From positions 7,667,001 to 7,731,000 of the forward strand of contig NZ_CP163435.1 of assembly GCF_041051975.1 (NCBI RefSeq): 64,000 nucleotides of DNA. Reading direction: 5' to 3'. This stretch comes from Streptomyces sp. R21. Lineage in GTDB: Bacteria > Actinomycetota > Actinomycetes > Streptomycetales > Streptomycetaceae. The number at the start of each line of letters is the position of its first letter. The first letter of the stretch is position 1. The notes below the pieces were generated by a model. The model saw only the letters and a list, made by a program, of their open reading frames with translations. It was not told where the DNA came from and did not search any database. The position numbers and the translations under genes are program-made. Shown here piece after piece: positions 24,168-31,624 of the stretch.

Positions 24168-25619
24168 ATGTCAGACAGCTCCCCCCTGCCGCCGGTTCGG
24201 CTGACTTCCGAAGCGGAGCTCGCACGGGACGCGCTCGCCGCGCCGCTGCTCTCCCGCGCCGCCCGGCTCGCCCGCTGGGCGAGCGAGGACACGCGGGTCG
24301 CGGCCGGGGGCGAACTCGTCGAGGAGCAGCTGCCGGGGGCCGCCGCCGAACTGGGCCTGACCGGCGACGACGCGGCGGCCTTCGCGGCCGAGGCCTGGCG
24401 GGTGGCCGTCGACACCGGCCTCGTGGAGATCGTGGACGAGGAGGAGGGCACGGTCGCCACGGGCGCGGATCTCGCACTGCTCACCTCCGGAGCACCGCAG
24501 GACGTCCTCGCCGTGTGGCTCGCCGCCCTGGACACCGTGCTCGCCGACGCGAGCGTGCCCGACCTCGACGACCTCGACGACCTCGACGACCTCGTCGGCG
24601 CGATGGACGAGGGCGGGGAGGTCGACTTCTCCCAACTGGACTGGGACCCCGAGGCGGAGGCCGAGTTCCTCGACGGAGTGCTCGGCAACCTCTACCTGCT
24701 CACCGTCAGCGAGGACGGCGCCGACGACGGTCCCGTGCCGCTGCCCGCCCTCGCCGCGTCGATGATCGTGCCCGACGACATGGGGGAGCCCACCAACGAC
24801 GTCCTGGAGCAGGTCTCCGACGCGATGATGCGGCTCGACGACCAGTTCCGCCTCCTGGAGCCCGTCGGCCTGGTCGAATTCCAGCCTGTCGACGAGGCGT
24901 TGATGGCGGACGCCGACGAGGCCGAGGATCCGGCGGCGCCCCTCGACGACACCGACGTCTCGCGCTACGGGATGGTGCGGCTGACCCCGCTCGGGCTGTA
25001 CGGGCTGCGGGCGCGGTTCCTCGAAGCCGGCTTCGACGCCCCCGCGGTGGGCGACCTCGCCGACAAGGGCGCGGACGCACTGCTCGACGGCACCTCCTCC
25101 TTCCCGCCCGCCGCCGCCCAGGCCGAGACCGAGCAGTGGCTCGCCCGGCGGGAACCCCTCGCCTCCGCACGGGAGTTGCTCGCCGCGGCGCGAGGCACGG
25201 ACTCCGGGGCGCCGCTGCGGCGGCTGCGCTGCCAGCAGGCGCTGTCGCTCGTCGGCATGGAGGCCGAGCCCGCGCTGCGCGAGGTGCTGGACGACGCCGA
25301 GCTCGGCGGGCTCGCCCGGGTCTGGCTCAGCGAGCACGGAGCGGCGGGCGTGCCCGCGCCGTCCGAGGCCATGGTGTTCTGGCTGACCATCGACACCGTC
25401 GCCGCGCAGCTCGCCGCCGAGGGCAACTCGGCGGAACTGCAGGGCCTCGTGGAGGGTCTCGCCCAGCAGCACGGCGGGTTCTTCGCGACGGCCTGGCGGG
25501 TGGACCACCCCGCCACCCCGGAGGTGCTGGAGGCGATGGGACGGCTGCACCCGGACAAGAAGGTCGCCAAGGAAGCCCGTAAGGCCGCCTTCAAGGCCCG
25601 CTCTCAGCAAGGCGGTTGA
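24168..25619 (+). CDS. Conserved hypothetical protein with acidic Asp-Leu repeat
   Basis: 483 residues, soluble, strongly acidic. DLDDLDDLDDLVG (about 133-145) comes from four tandem GACGACCTC units near 24565-24600. The C-terminal third is helical and rich in Ala/Glu with HEAT-like character (CQQALSLVGMEAEPALREVLDDAELGGLARVWL), ending in a basic KKVAKEARKAAFKARSQ tail. No catalytic motif is visible. Such proteins in Streptomyces are known only as conserved hypotheticals. The CGGAGGAG site supports the start. Confidence 0.8.
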   Translation: MSDSSPLPPVRLTSEAELARDALAAPLLSRAARLARWASEDTRVAAGGELVEEQLPGAAAELGLTGDDAAAFAAEAWRVAVDTGLVEIVDEEEGTVATGADLALLTSGAPQDVLAVWLAALDTVLADASVPDLDDLDDLDDLVGAMDEGGEVDFSQLDWDPEAEAEFLDGVLGNLYLLTVSEDGADDGPVPLPALAASMIVPDDMGEPTNDVLEQVSDAMMRLDDQFRLLEPVGLVEFQPVDEALMADADEAEDPAAPLDDTDVSRYGMVRLTPLGLYGLRARFLEAGFDAPAVGDLADKGADALLDGTSSFPPAAAQAETEQWLARREPLASARELLAAARGTDSGAPLRRLRCQQALSLVGMEAEPALREVLDDAELGGLARVWLSEHGAAGVPAPSEAMVFWLTIDTVAAQLAAEGNSAELQGLVEGLAQQHGGFFATAWRVDHPATPEVLEAMGRLHPDKKVAKEARKAAFKARSQQGG

Positions 25620-25709
25620 TGCTCCCGGAAGCGGCGACGCCGAAGCGGCGGGGAGGAAGACCTCCCCGCCGCGACGGCAACACGGTCGGCAGTGATGCCG
25701 CGTGCGGTG

Positions 25710-26156
25710 TCAGCAGTGGTACAGCGTCGTGTGCTTGAACGACGACGTCGCGCCGTTGAAGCCGTACGTGCCGCGGTACGCCGGCGGGTTCTGGAACTCA
25801 CCGACGATCGTGATCGTGCTGGCGCAGGAGCCCTGTCCGGCTCGCTTGGCGTCGAGACGGATCGTTTCTCCTACGTAGCCGCCCGTGATGTCCCAAGGGG
25901 CACCGCAGATGCCGGAGGTGATCTGACCGCCGGTCACGACGTGCGGGTAGGTGTTGGGGTTGTACTTCACCTCGATGGCGAAGGTGACCGCACCGCTGTG
26001 CAGCTCCAGCTCGACGGACGTGGAGACCGCCTCGGCCGAGGCGTCCTGCTGTGAGGCGAACGCCTCGTCCCGGGTCTTGACCTCCGCGCCTTGCGGGTTG
26101 TGGAAGCGGTGTTCGGAGCCGGCGTGGCTCTTCTGCCGCTTGGCCTGGGTGGTCAT
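25710..26156 (-). CDS. Hypothetical protein beside the trypsin-like protease
   Basis: 148 residues. The charged N-terminal 50 residues (MTTQAKRQKSHAGSEHRFHNPQ, ASQQDASAEA) precede a beta-rich C-terminal domain with Cys in SGICGAP, GSCAST and the final YHC. No signal peptide is seen. It is the last gene of a three-gene run (27667 to 25710) with the protease and the free propeptide-like protein. It may be a substrate or partner of the protease. No family recognised. Confidence 0.65.
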   Translation of the reverse strand: MTTQAKRQKSHAGSEHRFHNPQGAEVKTRDEAFASQQDASAEAVSTSVELELHSGAVTFAIEVKYNPNTYPHVVTGGQITSGICGAPWDITGGYVGETIRLDAKRAGQGSCASTITIVGEFQNPPAYRGTYGFNGATSSFKHTTLYHC

Positions 26157-26193
26157 GTGAATTCCCTCTTCCCGTACGGGTGTTGAGTGACCG

Positions 26194-27354
26194 TCAGGCC
26201 AGCTGCTCGGCGATCTCCACCCGCAGCAGCGCGCGGACGTTCTCGATGTGGTTGGCCACGGTGATGACCGAGGACCCTGCGAAGAGCAGCCCGAGCGCGA
26301 CGTTGTCGAGCGAGGTCACCAGCGAACCGGAGTCGCCGCCCGCCGAGATGCTCGTGGTCAGGACCTGGTCCTTGAACCGGGCCGTGCCCGCGGTGCCGTA
26401 GTTGACGTCGATGGTCGCGTCGACCGCCATGATCCGGCCGAAGCTGATGTTCGTCGTACGGCCGGTCTTCTTCACCAGGTCGCCGACCGCGACGTTGGCC
26501 TTGCGCCGCCAGGCGCGCGGCTCACCGCTGAAGTACTGCTCACGGGTGGCGTCCTGGAACTCCACCGCGCCGAGCGCGCAGTCCACCACGTTGTTGTGGC
26601 GCTCCACCGGGGTCTGCGGCGCGAACTGGATCGGGATGAACCGGTCCAGGGTCGCGATGCGGTCCGCCGGGTCCGTGCCGCCGTCGAACACTCCGGGCTG
26701 CAGGATTGCGCTGCCCAGCTGTGCCCGGTTGGAGTCGGCCAGCACGTGGTTGTTGGAGAGGATGTAGAACTTCGCCGGTGTGCCCAGGCCGGGGCCCGGC
26801 GGGTCCACGGAGGCGCCCGGCAGGAAGTCGTACACCACGCTGCCCAGCGTGCCCGCCGTCACCCGTACGTTGCCGACCGAGAAGCCGGCAGGGGACGGGC
26901 GCATACGGCGCTTGAGGAGCTGCGGCTCGAACGTACCGAGTCCACCGAGCTCTTCGAGCAACGGCTGCGAGAGGCCCGCGAGTTGCTCGGCCACGCTGCC
27001 GTCGGCCTGGTAGGAGGCACCGCGTTCCTCGGAGCGGCCCGAGGTCCTGCGCTGTTGCTGACGCTGCGCGGCGACATGGCCGACCGCGACGACGTCGGTG
27101 GGGGTGCCGTCGTCCATCACCCGCGGGATGACATCCCGCTCGGGAAGCTGGGACTCGGAAACCTTCTGGGTCACGAACACCAGCACGGCTGCCTCGCCCG
27201 TGGCCTGTCCGTCGATCCACTTCACGCCGTGGCCGAAGCCGACGACGTTGGCCAGCGGCGCCTCGCGCCGCAGGAAGTCTGAATTCGCTTGCTGGCGGGA
27301 GCTGTCACTCAGCTGGCCACCAGTCGGTCCTCGCATCATTTCGGGCTGGCTCAC
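26194..27354 (-). CDS. Trypsin-like (chymotrypsin-fold) serine protease with N-terminal accessory domain
   Basis: 386 residues. The catalytic triad candidates are H203 (LSNNHVLAD), D258 (NNVVDCALGAVEF) and S342 (ISAGGDSGSLV), the spacing of trypsin-like proteases. Residues about 34-97 form a separate N-terminal domain (LANVVGFGHGVKW, AVLVFVTQKV, DVIPRVMDDGTPTDVVAVG). No signal peptide is visible, so it may be cytoplasmic or exported by an unknown route. The accessory domain is repeated as a free protein in the gene just upstream (27428-27667). The GTG start follows GAGGTGG. Confidence 0.85.
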   Translation of the reverse strand: MSQPEMMRGPTGGQLSDSSRQQANSDFLRREAPLANVVGFGHGVKWIDGQATGEAAVLVFVTQKVSESQLPERDVIPRVMDDGTPTDVVAVGHVAAQRQQQRRTSGRSEERGASYQADGSVAEQLAGLSQPLLEELGGLGTFEPQLLKRRMRPSPAGFSVGNVRVTAGTLGSVVYDFLPGASVDPPGPGLGTPAKFYILSNNHVLADSNRAQLGSAILQPGVFDGGTDPADRIATLDRFIPIQFAPQTPVERHNNVVDCALGAVEFQDATREQYFSGEPRAWRRKANVAVGDLVKKTGRTTNISFGRIMAVDATIDVNYGTAGTARFKDQVLTTSISAGGDSGSLVTSLDNVALGLLFAGSSVITVANHIENVRALLRVEIAEQLA

Positions 27355-27427
27355 GCCAGACCACCTCTTCAGTTTCGGCTCTGGGTTCCTACGGGCCGCG
27401 GCGCGGTGACTCAGCGCTCAGGACGGC

Positions 27428-27667
27428 TCACAAGTCCTCTTCCTGAGCGCTCACTTCACCGATCGCGAGCACGCGCACCGGCACGCCGTCGAGCTCGTCC
27501 GGAACCACGTCTTCTTGAAGGAGCCGGTCACGGGGCACTTTCCGGGTGACGAAGACGATGATCACGTCCTGTCCCGAGTGCTCGTCCCTCCCGGTGCCGA
27601 CTCCGCTCACATTGGCCAGCTTCAGGAGCCGGCCTTCGTGGAGGCGACTCACCCGCTTCGCGTCCAT
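27428..27667 (-). CDS. Free-standing copy of the protease N-terminal domain
   Basis: 79 residues. It aligns along almost its whole length with residues 34-97 of the neighbouring protease: LANVSGVGTG, VIIVFVTRKV, EDVVPDELDGVPVRVLAIGEVSAQ against LANVVGFGHG, AVLVFVTQKV, RDVIPRVMDDGTPTDVVAVGHVAAQ. It is the first gene of the three-gene run. A stand-alone propeptide-like domain could inhibit, fold or localise the protease; this is inference from homology and position. Confidence 0.75.
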   Translation of the reverse strand: MDAKRVSRLHEGRLLKLANVSGVGTGRDEHSGQDVIIVFVTRKVPRDRLLQEDVVPDELDGVPVRVLAIGEVSAQEEDL

Positions 27668-27867
27668 CGGGCTCGCCTCCCGTTCGGGTGGTGTGCTCTT
27701 CCTGTCTATGACCCGGGGTCCCCAGAGTCAAGGCATTCTGAAATGAATCACGACTTTAGGCGCGATTCGCGCCTGTTGACCTTCTTTACGAAGATTATTC
27801 TGCCCATTGCCTCGAATGGAGGTGGTCTGGCGGGTTCATCGAACCGAGACTCCTGAAGTCGGCCTCT

Positions 27868-27889
27868 GTTCAACTCCCGTTCAGGCGCG
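27868..27889 (+). promoter_or_regulatory. Candidate PHO box (PhoP site) upstream of phoX-like gene
   Basis: Two adjacent 11-base direct repeats, GTTCAACTCCC and GTTCAGGCGCG, match the GTTCA-headed repeat units of Streptomyces PHO boxes. They lie 78 bases before a PhoX-like phosphatase gene, where PhoP activation in low phosphate would be expected. The rest of the gap 27668-27867 is A/T-richer than average but shows no gene. Confidence 0.6.
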
Positions 27890-27966
27890 GGCGACACGGT
27901 GTGGCCGCGGCCGAGGTCGCCATCCGCCCCCCACGCCAGTCCCACTCCCTCGTCACAGGAGACACC

Positions 27967-29412
27967 ATGTCGCTCACCCGCAGGGACTTCGCCAGAAAGT
28001 CCGCGATCACCGGTGCCGGTGTCGCGCTGGCCGGCAGCGTGGGGGCCCTCGCCACCGCGCCGAACGCCCTCGCGTCCACCGAGACCGACAGCGCGGACGC
28101 GGAGTCGGCGGACGGGCACGGCGGCGTCGGCTACGGTCCGCTGGCCCCCGACCCCAAGGGCCTGCTCGCGCTGCCCGCCGGGTTCTCGTACCGCGTCATC
28201 ACCTACAGCGGCCGGACCAAGCTGGAGTCCGGCGAGTTCACGCCGTCCAACCACGACGGCACGTCCACCTTCGACGGCCCGCGCGGCGCCACCCTCCTCG
28301 TCAACAACCACGAGCTCAAGGGCCCCCGCGCCAGCTGGCCCCACCCCGTCCCGCTCACCGAGGGACTGGTCTACGACCCGGCCGCCTCCGGCGGCTGCAC
28401 CGTCGTCGAGGTCCGCCGCGACAAGGTCGCCGAGTGGGTCGGCATCGCCGGCACCTCCACCAACTGCGCGGGCGGCAACACCCCTTGGGACACCTGGCTC
28501 ACCTGCGAGGAGACCGAGGACAAGGCCGGCGCCAACGGCATGACCAAGGACCACGGCTACGTCTTCGAGGTCGACCCCTGCGACCGCCGCGCCAACCAGA
28601 ACCCCAAGCCCATCAAGGCACTTGGCCGGTACGCCCACGAGGCCGTCGTCGTCGACCCCAAGCGCGGCCGGCTGTACCTGACCGAGGACGCGGCGTCCCC
28701 GAACGGCCTGCTCTACCGCTGGACCCCGCCGCAGGGCTTCGAGCACGGCCACGGACAGCTGAAGACCCTTGCCGACGACGCGGGTTCGCTGCAGGCCTTC
28801 AAGTGCTTCGACTCCGGCGGCCAGTTCGTCGACGACCTCTCCCGCGCCACCAAGATCGGCACCGTGTACGGCGTCGACTGGGTCGACGTCCCCGACCGCG
28901 ACGCCAAGACCACCTCGGTCCGCAAGCAGTTCACCGACGGCCAGGTCACCCGCGCCCGCAAGCTCGAAGGCATGTGGTGGGGCGACGGCGGCACGTACAT
29001 CGTCGCCTCCTTCGCCCGCGAGGAGAGCCCCGTCCAGCACGACGGCCAGGTCTGGTTCTACGACCCCAAGCGCCGCACCCTGACCCTCAAGGTCCTGCTC
29101 GGCGTCAACCCCGCCCCGTCCGTCGACGGCGCCTTCGACGGCCCCGACAACATCACCGTCTCCCCGTACGGCGGCCTCGTCATCGCCGAGGACGGCGAGG
29201 GCGTCCAGCACCTCTTCGGCGCCACCGACAGCGGCCGCACCTACCCGATCGCCCGCAACGAGCTGAACATCGGCACCGAAGAGGCCCCCGAATACAGCGA
29301 GTTCACCGGCGTCACCTTCTCGCCCGACGGCAGGACCCTGTTCGCCAACATCCAGACGCCGGGCATCATGCTCGCCATCACCGGCCCCTGGAAGCGCCAG
29401 AAGCGCGGCTGA
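27967..29412 (+). CDS. Tat-exported PhoX-like alkaline phosphatase (DUF839)
   Basis: 481 residues. The Tat signal is clear (SLTRRDFARKSAITGAGVALAGSVGALATAPNALAS, given in pieces: twin Arg at 5-6, hydrophobic core to about 30). The mature protein has the PhoX/DUF839 beta-propeller pattern: LLVNNHEL (about 115), CEETED (about 181), RYAHEAVVVDP (about 222), YLTEDAA and DNITVSPYGGLVIAEDGEG. PhoX enzymes are Ca/Fe-dependent alkaline phosphatases of the cell surface. A PHO-box-like repeat upstream supports phosphate control. The ATG follows AGGAGACACC. The Y-RNA array starts 59 bases after the stop. Confidence 0.88.
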   Translation: MSLTRRDFARKSAITGAGVALAGSVGALATAPNALASTETDSADAESADGHGGVGYGPLAPDPKGLLALPAGFSYRVITYSGRTKLESGEFTPSNHDGTSTFDGPRGATLLVNNHELKGPRASWPHPVPLTEGLVYDPAASGGCTVVEVRRDKVAEWVGIAGTSTNCAGGNTPWDTWLTCEETEDKAGANGMTKDHGYVFEVDPCDRRANQNPKPIKALGRYAHEAVVVDPKRGRLYLTEDAASPNGLLYRWTPPQGFEHGHGQLKTLADDAGSLQAFKCFDSGGQFVDDLSRATKIGTVYGVDWVDVPDRDAKTTSVRKQFTDGQVTRARKLEGMWWGDGGTYIVASFAREESPVQHDGQVWFYDPKRRTLTLKVLLGVNPAPSVDGAFDGPDNITVSPYGGLVIAEDGEGVQHLFGATDSGRTYPIARNELNIGTEEAPEYSEFTGVTFSPDGRTLFANIQTPGIMLAITGPWKRQKRG

Positions 29413-29471
29413 ACTCCCGGCGGGAATTAATTCGCTCGCTCGACCCGTGGTACGCCTCCTACAGTGATGCA

Positions 29472-29612
29472 TGTCCAGGTGCGAAGGCAGGACCTACTTC
29501 CACTGATAATGGGGCGGCCGCGGGTTCGAGTCCCGCCACCGGTACAACGCGCCGGTGTAGCTCAGGGGTTAGAGCACCTAATGTCGGTTCCGCCGGCCTT
29601 GAACTCTGGACA
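29472..29612 (+). ncRNA. Y-RNA-like RNA 1 with circularly permuted tRNA domain
   Basis: The closing stem is TGTCCAG with CTGGACA, then internal loop GTGCG opposite GAACT, then AAGGC with GCCTT. Inside lies a tRNA domain in permuted order: T arm GCGGG-TTCGAGT-CCCGC (29520-29536), acceptor-like hairpin CACCGG/CCGGTG (29537-29557) with a 9-base loop, TA, then D arm GCTC-AGGGGTTA-GAGC (29560-29575). This is the order expected for YrlA-type Y RNAs, whose tRNA-like module sits at the end of a Ro60-binding stem. A TACAGT -10 candidate ends seven bases before. The next gene but two encodes Ro60. Ends are estimated from pairing. Confidence 0.8.
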
Positions 29613-29623
29613 CCACAACTTCA

Positions 29624-29703
29624 TGCACCTCCCGGTGCGCAGGCTGCGGCTACTTCTCTCTCAAAGAATCCACGCCGCCGCCGACTTGATCTCGGGAGGC
29701 GCA
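29624..29703 (+). ncRNA. Y-RNA-like RNA 2, short form without tRNA domain
   Basis: About 80 bases. The closing stem TGC-A-CCTCCCG pairs with CGGGAGG-C-GCA (10 pairs, one mismatch). The internal loop is GTGCG opposite ATCT, then CAGG pairs with CTTG, and GCGGC with GCCGC. A loop of about 23 bases (29651-29673) replaces the tRNA module. The 5' strand CCCGGTGCGCAGGC is identical to RNA 3. It looks like a minimal Ro60-binding Y RNA. Confidence 0.7.
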
Positions 29704-29712
29704 GCTCATGGT

Positions 29713-29864
29713 GGGTGCCCGGTGCGCAGGCGGCGGATACTTCGGGAACTGGTGGGGAAACCCATGCGGGTTCGAATCCCGTCATCGACTTCGGGTCGGT
29801 GTGGCGGAACGGAAGACGCGCCAGTTTATAAGCAACCGCAGCCGACCCCTGATCTCGGGCACCC
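29713..29864 (+). ncRNA. Y-RNA-like RNA 3 with tRNA-Leu-like permuted domain
   Basis: The closing stem GGGTGCCCG pairs perfectly with CGGGCACCC. The internal loop is GTGCG opposite ATCT, then CAGG with CCTG. The inner module has a T arm GCGGG-TTCGAAT-CCCGT (29766-29782), a full 7-bp acceptor-like stem CATCGAC/GTCGGTG closed by loop TTCGG (29783-29801), TG, then a D arm GCG-GAACGGAAGA-CGC (29804-29819) as in tRNA-Leu. The two arms are again in T-then-D order. Ends are estimated from pairing. The Ro60 gene starts 87 bases downstream; between them are two small hairpins (29891-29908 and a GCC-GAAA-GGC). Confidence 0.82.
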
Positions 29865-29950
29865 TCCAATTGCTGCGCCTCCCTCCGAAACACGACGGAA
29901 AGGTCGTGACGCTGCCGAAAGGCCGCACAATGAATTCGGGGGAATTCACC

Positions 29951-31534
29951 ATGGCGCGATTCAACACCAAGACCGCGAAGGCTCAGGGCACTTCGCGCGT
30001 GACGTCCACGGGTCAGGTGCTCCGCACCTTCCAGGGCGGCCGCGGTCAGGAGCGCGACGCGCGCTCCGAGCTCTTCCTGCTCGCCCTCGCCAACTTCGTG
30101 TCCCAGCAGACCTTCTACGAGACCGGTGCCGACCGGGACGACCGGTTCGCCGCGCTCGTACGCAAGCTCGCAGTCGAGGACCCGGACTGGACCGCGGGCC
30201 TGCTCGGCTGGCTGCGCGGCGAGGGCAACCTCCGTACGGCCTCCATCGTGGGCGCCGCCGAGTACGTGAAGGCACGCCTCGACGCGGGCGCCACCGACGG
30301 CCCGGCCAACCGCCAGGTCATCGCCTCCGTGCTGCGCCGCCCCGACGAGCCGGGCGAGCTGCTCGGCTACTGGACCTCGCTGTACGGCCGCAACGTGCCC
30401 AAGCCCGTCAAGCGCGGCATCGCCGACGCCGTACGCCGTCTCTACAGCGGCAAGTCGCTGCTGAAGTACGACACCGCGTCGAAGGGCTACCGCTTCGGCG
30501 ACATCCTCAACCTCGTGCACGCGGCGCCGGACCCCGACAAGCCGTGGCAGGGTGACCTCTTCCAGTACGCGCTGGACCGTCGGCACAACCCGGACACCGC
30601 CGTGGTGCCCAAGTCGCTGCCGGTCCTGGCGGCCCACCGCGACCTGATGGCGCTGCGGCCCGCCAAGCGGCGCAAGGTCGTGACCGGTGCGCACGGTGCG
30701 CAGCGCCTCGCGGACGCGGGCATGACCTGGGAGGCGCTGGCCGGCTGGCTCCAGGGGCCGATGGACAAGGCGGCCTGGGAGGCCGTGATTCCGTCCATGG
30801 GCGCGATGGCGCTGGTCCGCAACCTGCGCAACTTCGACCAGGCCGGTGTCGGCGACGAGGTCGCGGCCCAGGTCGCGGCGAAGATCAGCGACCCGGTGGA
30901 GGTGGCGCGCTCCCGGCAGTTCCCCTTCCGCTACCTCGCCGCGTACCAGCACGCGCCCTCGCTGCGCTGGTCGTATCCGCTGGAGCAGGCGCTCGGCCAC
31001 TCGCTGGCCAATGTGCCCGCGCTCGGCGGGCGGACGCTGGTGCTCGTCGACCGGTCCGGCTCGATGTTCTACTCGCGGCTGTCGGAGCGCTCGGAGCTCA
31101 ACCGGGCCGACGCCGCCGCGATCTTCGGTACGGCGCTGGCGCTGCGGGCGGCGGACGCGGATCTCGTCGAGTTCGGCACCAGCAGCAACCGCGTGACGTT
31201 CCGCAAGGGCGAGTCGGTGCTGAAGGTGCTCGACCGCTTCGGCGACCTCGGCGGCACCAACACCAGCGAGGCCGTGCGCCGGCACTACAAGAAGCACGAC
31301 CGGGTGCTGATCGTCACCGACGAGCAGGCGGCGTACAGCCACTACGGCGACCCGACCGAGCAGGTTCCGGCACATGTCCCGGTCTACACCTGGAACCTCG
31401 CGGGCTACCGGGCGGGCCACGGCCCGTCCGGGAAGGCCAACAGGCACACCTTCGGCGGCCTTTCGGACGCGGCTTTCCGGATGGTCCCGCTGCTCGAGGG
31501 GGCACGGGACGCCGACTGGCCGTGGATCGCCTGA
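29951..31534 (+). CDS. rsr: Ro60 orthologue (TROVE and VWA domains), Y-RNA-binding protein
   Basis: 527 residues. The TROVE ring of HEAT-like helices covers about 20-355 (RSELFLLALANFVSQQTFYE, LRTASIVGAAEYVKARL, YRFGDILNLVHAAP), followed by a von Willebrand A domain (about 360-520) with MIDAS D367-x-S369-x-S371 and TDEQ. Bacterial Ro60 (Rsr) binds Y RNAs and misfolded RNAs, and in Deinococcus works with the exonuclease PNPase during stress and rRNA maturation. Three Y-RNA-like structures lie immediately upstream on the same strand, as in other bacteria. The ATG follows GGGGGAATTCACC. A terminator hairpin follows. Confidence 0.93.
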   Translation: MARFNTKTAKAQGTSRVTSTGQVLRTFQGGRGQERDARSELFLLALANFVSQQTFYETGADRDDRFAALVRKLAVEDPDWTAGLLGWLRGEGNLRTASIVGAAEYVKARLDAGATDGPANRQVIASVLRRPDEPGELLGYWTSLYGRNVPKPVKRGIADAVRRLYSGKSLLKYDTASKGYRFGDILNLVHAAPDPDKPWQGDLFQYALDRRHNPDTAVVPKSLPVLAAHRDLMALRPAKRRKVVTGAHGAQRLADAGMTWEALAGWLQGPMDKAAWEAVIPSMGAMALVRNLRNFDQAGVGDEVAAQVAAKISDPVEVARSRQFPFRYLAAYQHAPSLRWSYPLEQALGHSLANVPALGGRTLVLVDRSGSMFYSRLSERSELNRADAAAIFGTALALRAADADLVEFGTSSNRVTFRKGESVLKVLDRFGDLGGTNTSEAVRRHYKKHDRVLIVTDEQAAYSHYGDPTEQVPAHVPVYTWNLAGYRAGHGPSGKANRHTFGGLSDAAFRMVPLLEGARDADWPWIA

Positions 31535-31552
31535 TCGGTGAACGCGGTGTCC

Positions 31553-31586
31553 GAGTGCGGTCCGTACTTCGGTGCGGGCCGCACTC
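31553..31586 (+). terminator. Terminator after the Ro60 gene
   Basis: 12-bp stem GAGTGCGGTCCG with CGGGCCGCACTC, including one G-T pair, and a 10-base loop. It is followed by a 12-bp perfect palindrome CAGTGCGCACTG at 31594-31605 that may be an operator for the GntR gene. Confidence 0.75.
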
Positions 31587-31624
31587 TTGTGCGCAGTGCG
31601 CACTGATATCTAACATTTCAGTTC

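Noticed and set aside
29520..29580. Ordinary tRNA gene with T arm and D arm signals
   Set aside because: The T arm comes before the D arm and there is no anticodon arm between them; the permuted order fits a Y-RNA tRNA mimic.
29766..29830. Ordinary tRNA-Leu gene
   Set aside because: The D arm resembles tRNA-Leu, but the acceptor halves are joined by a TTCGG loop in the centre, and no anticodon stem or variable arm is present.
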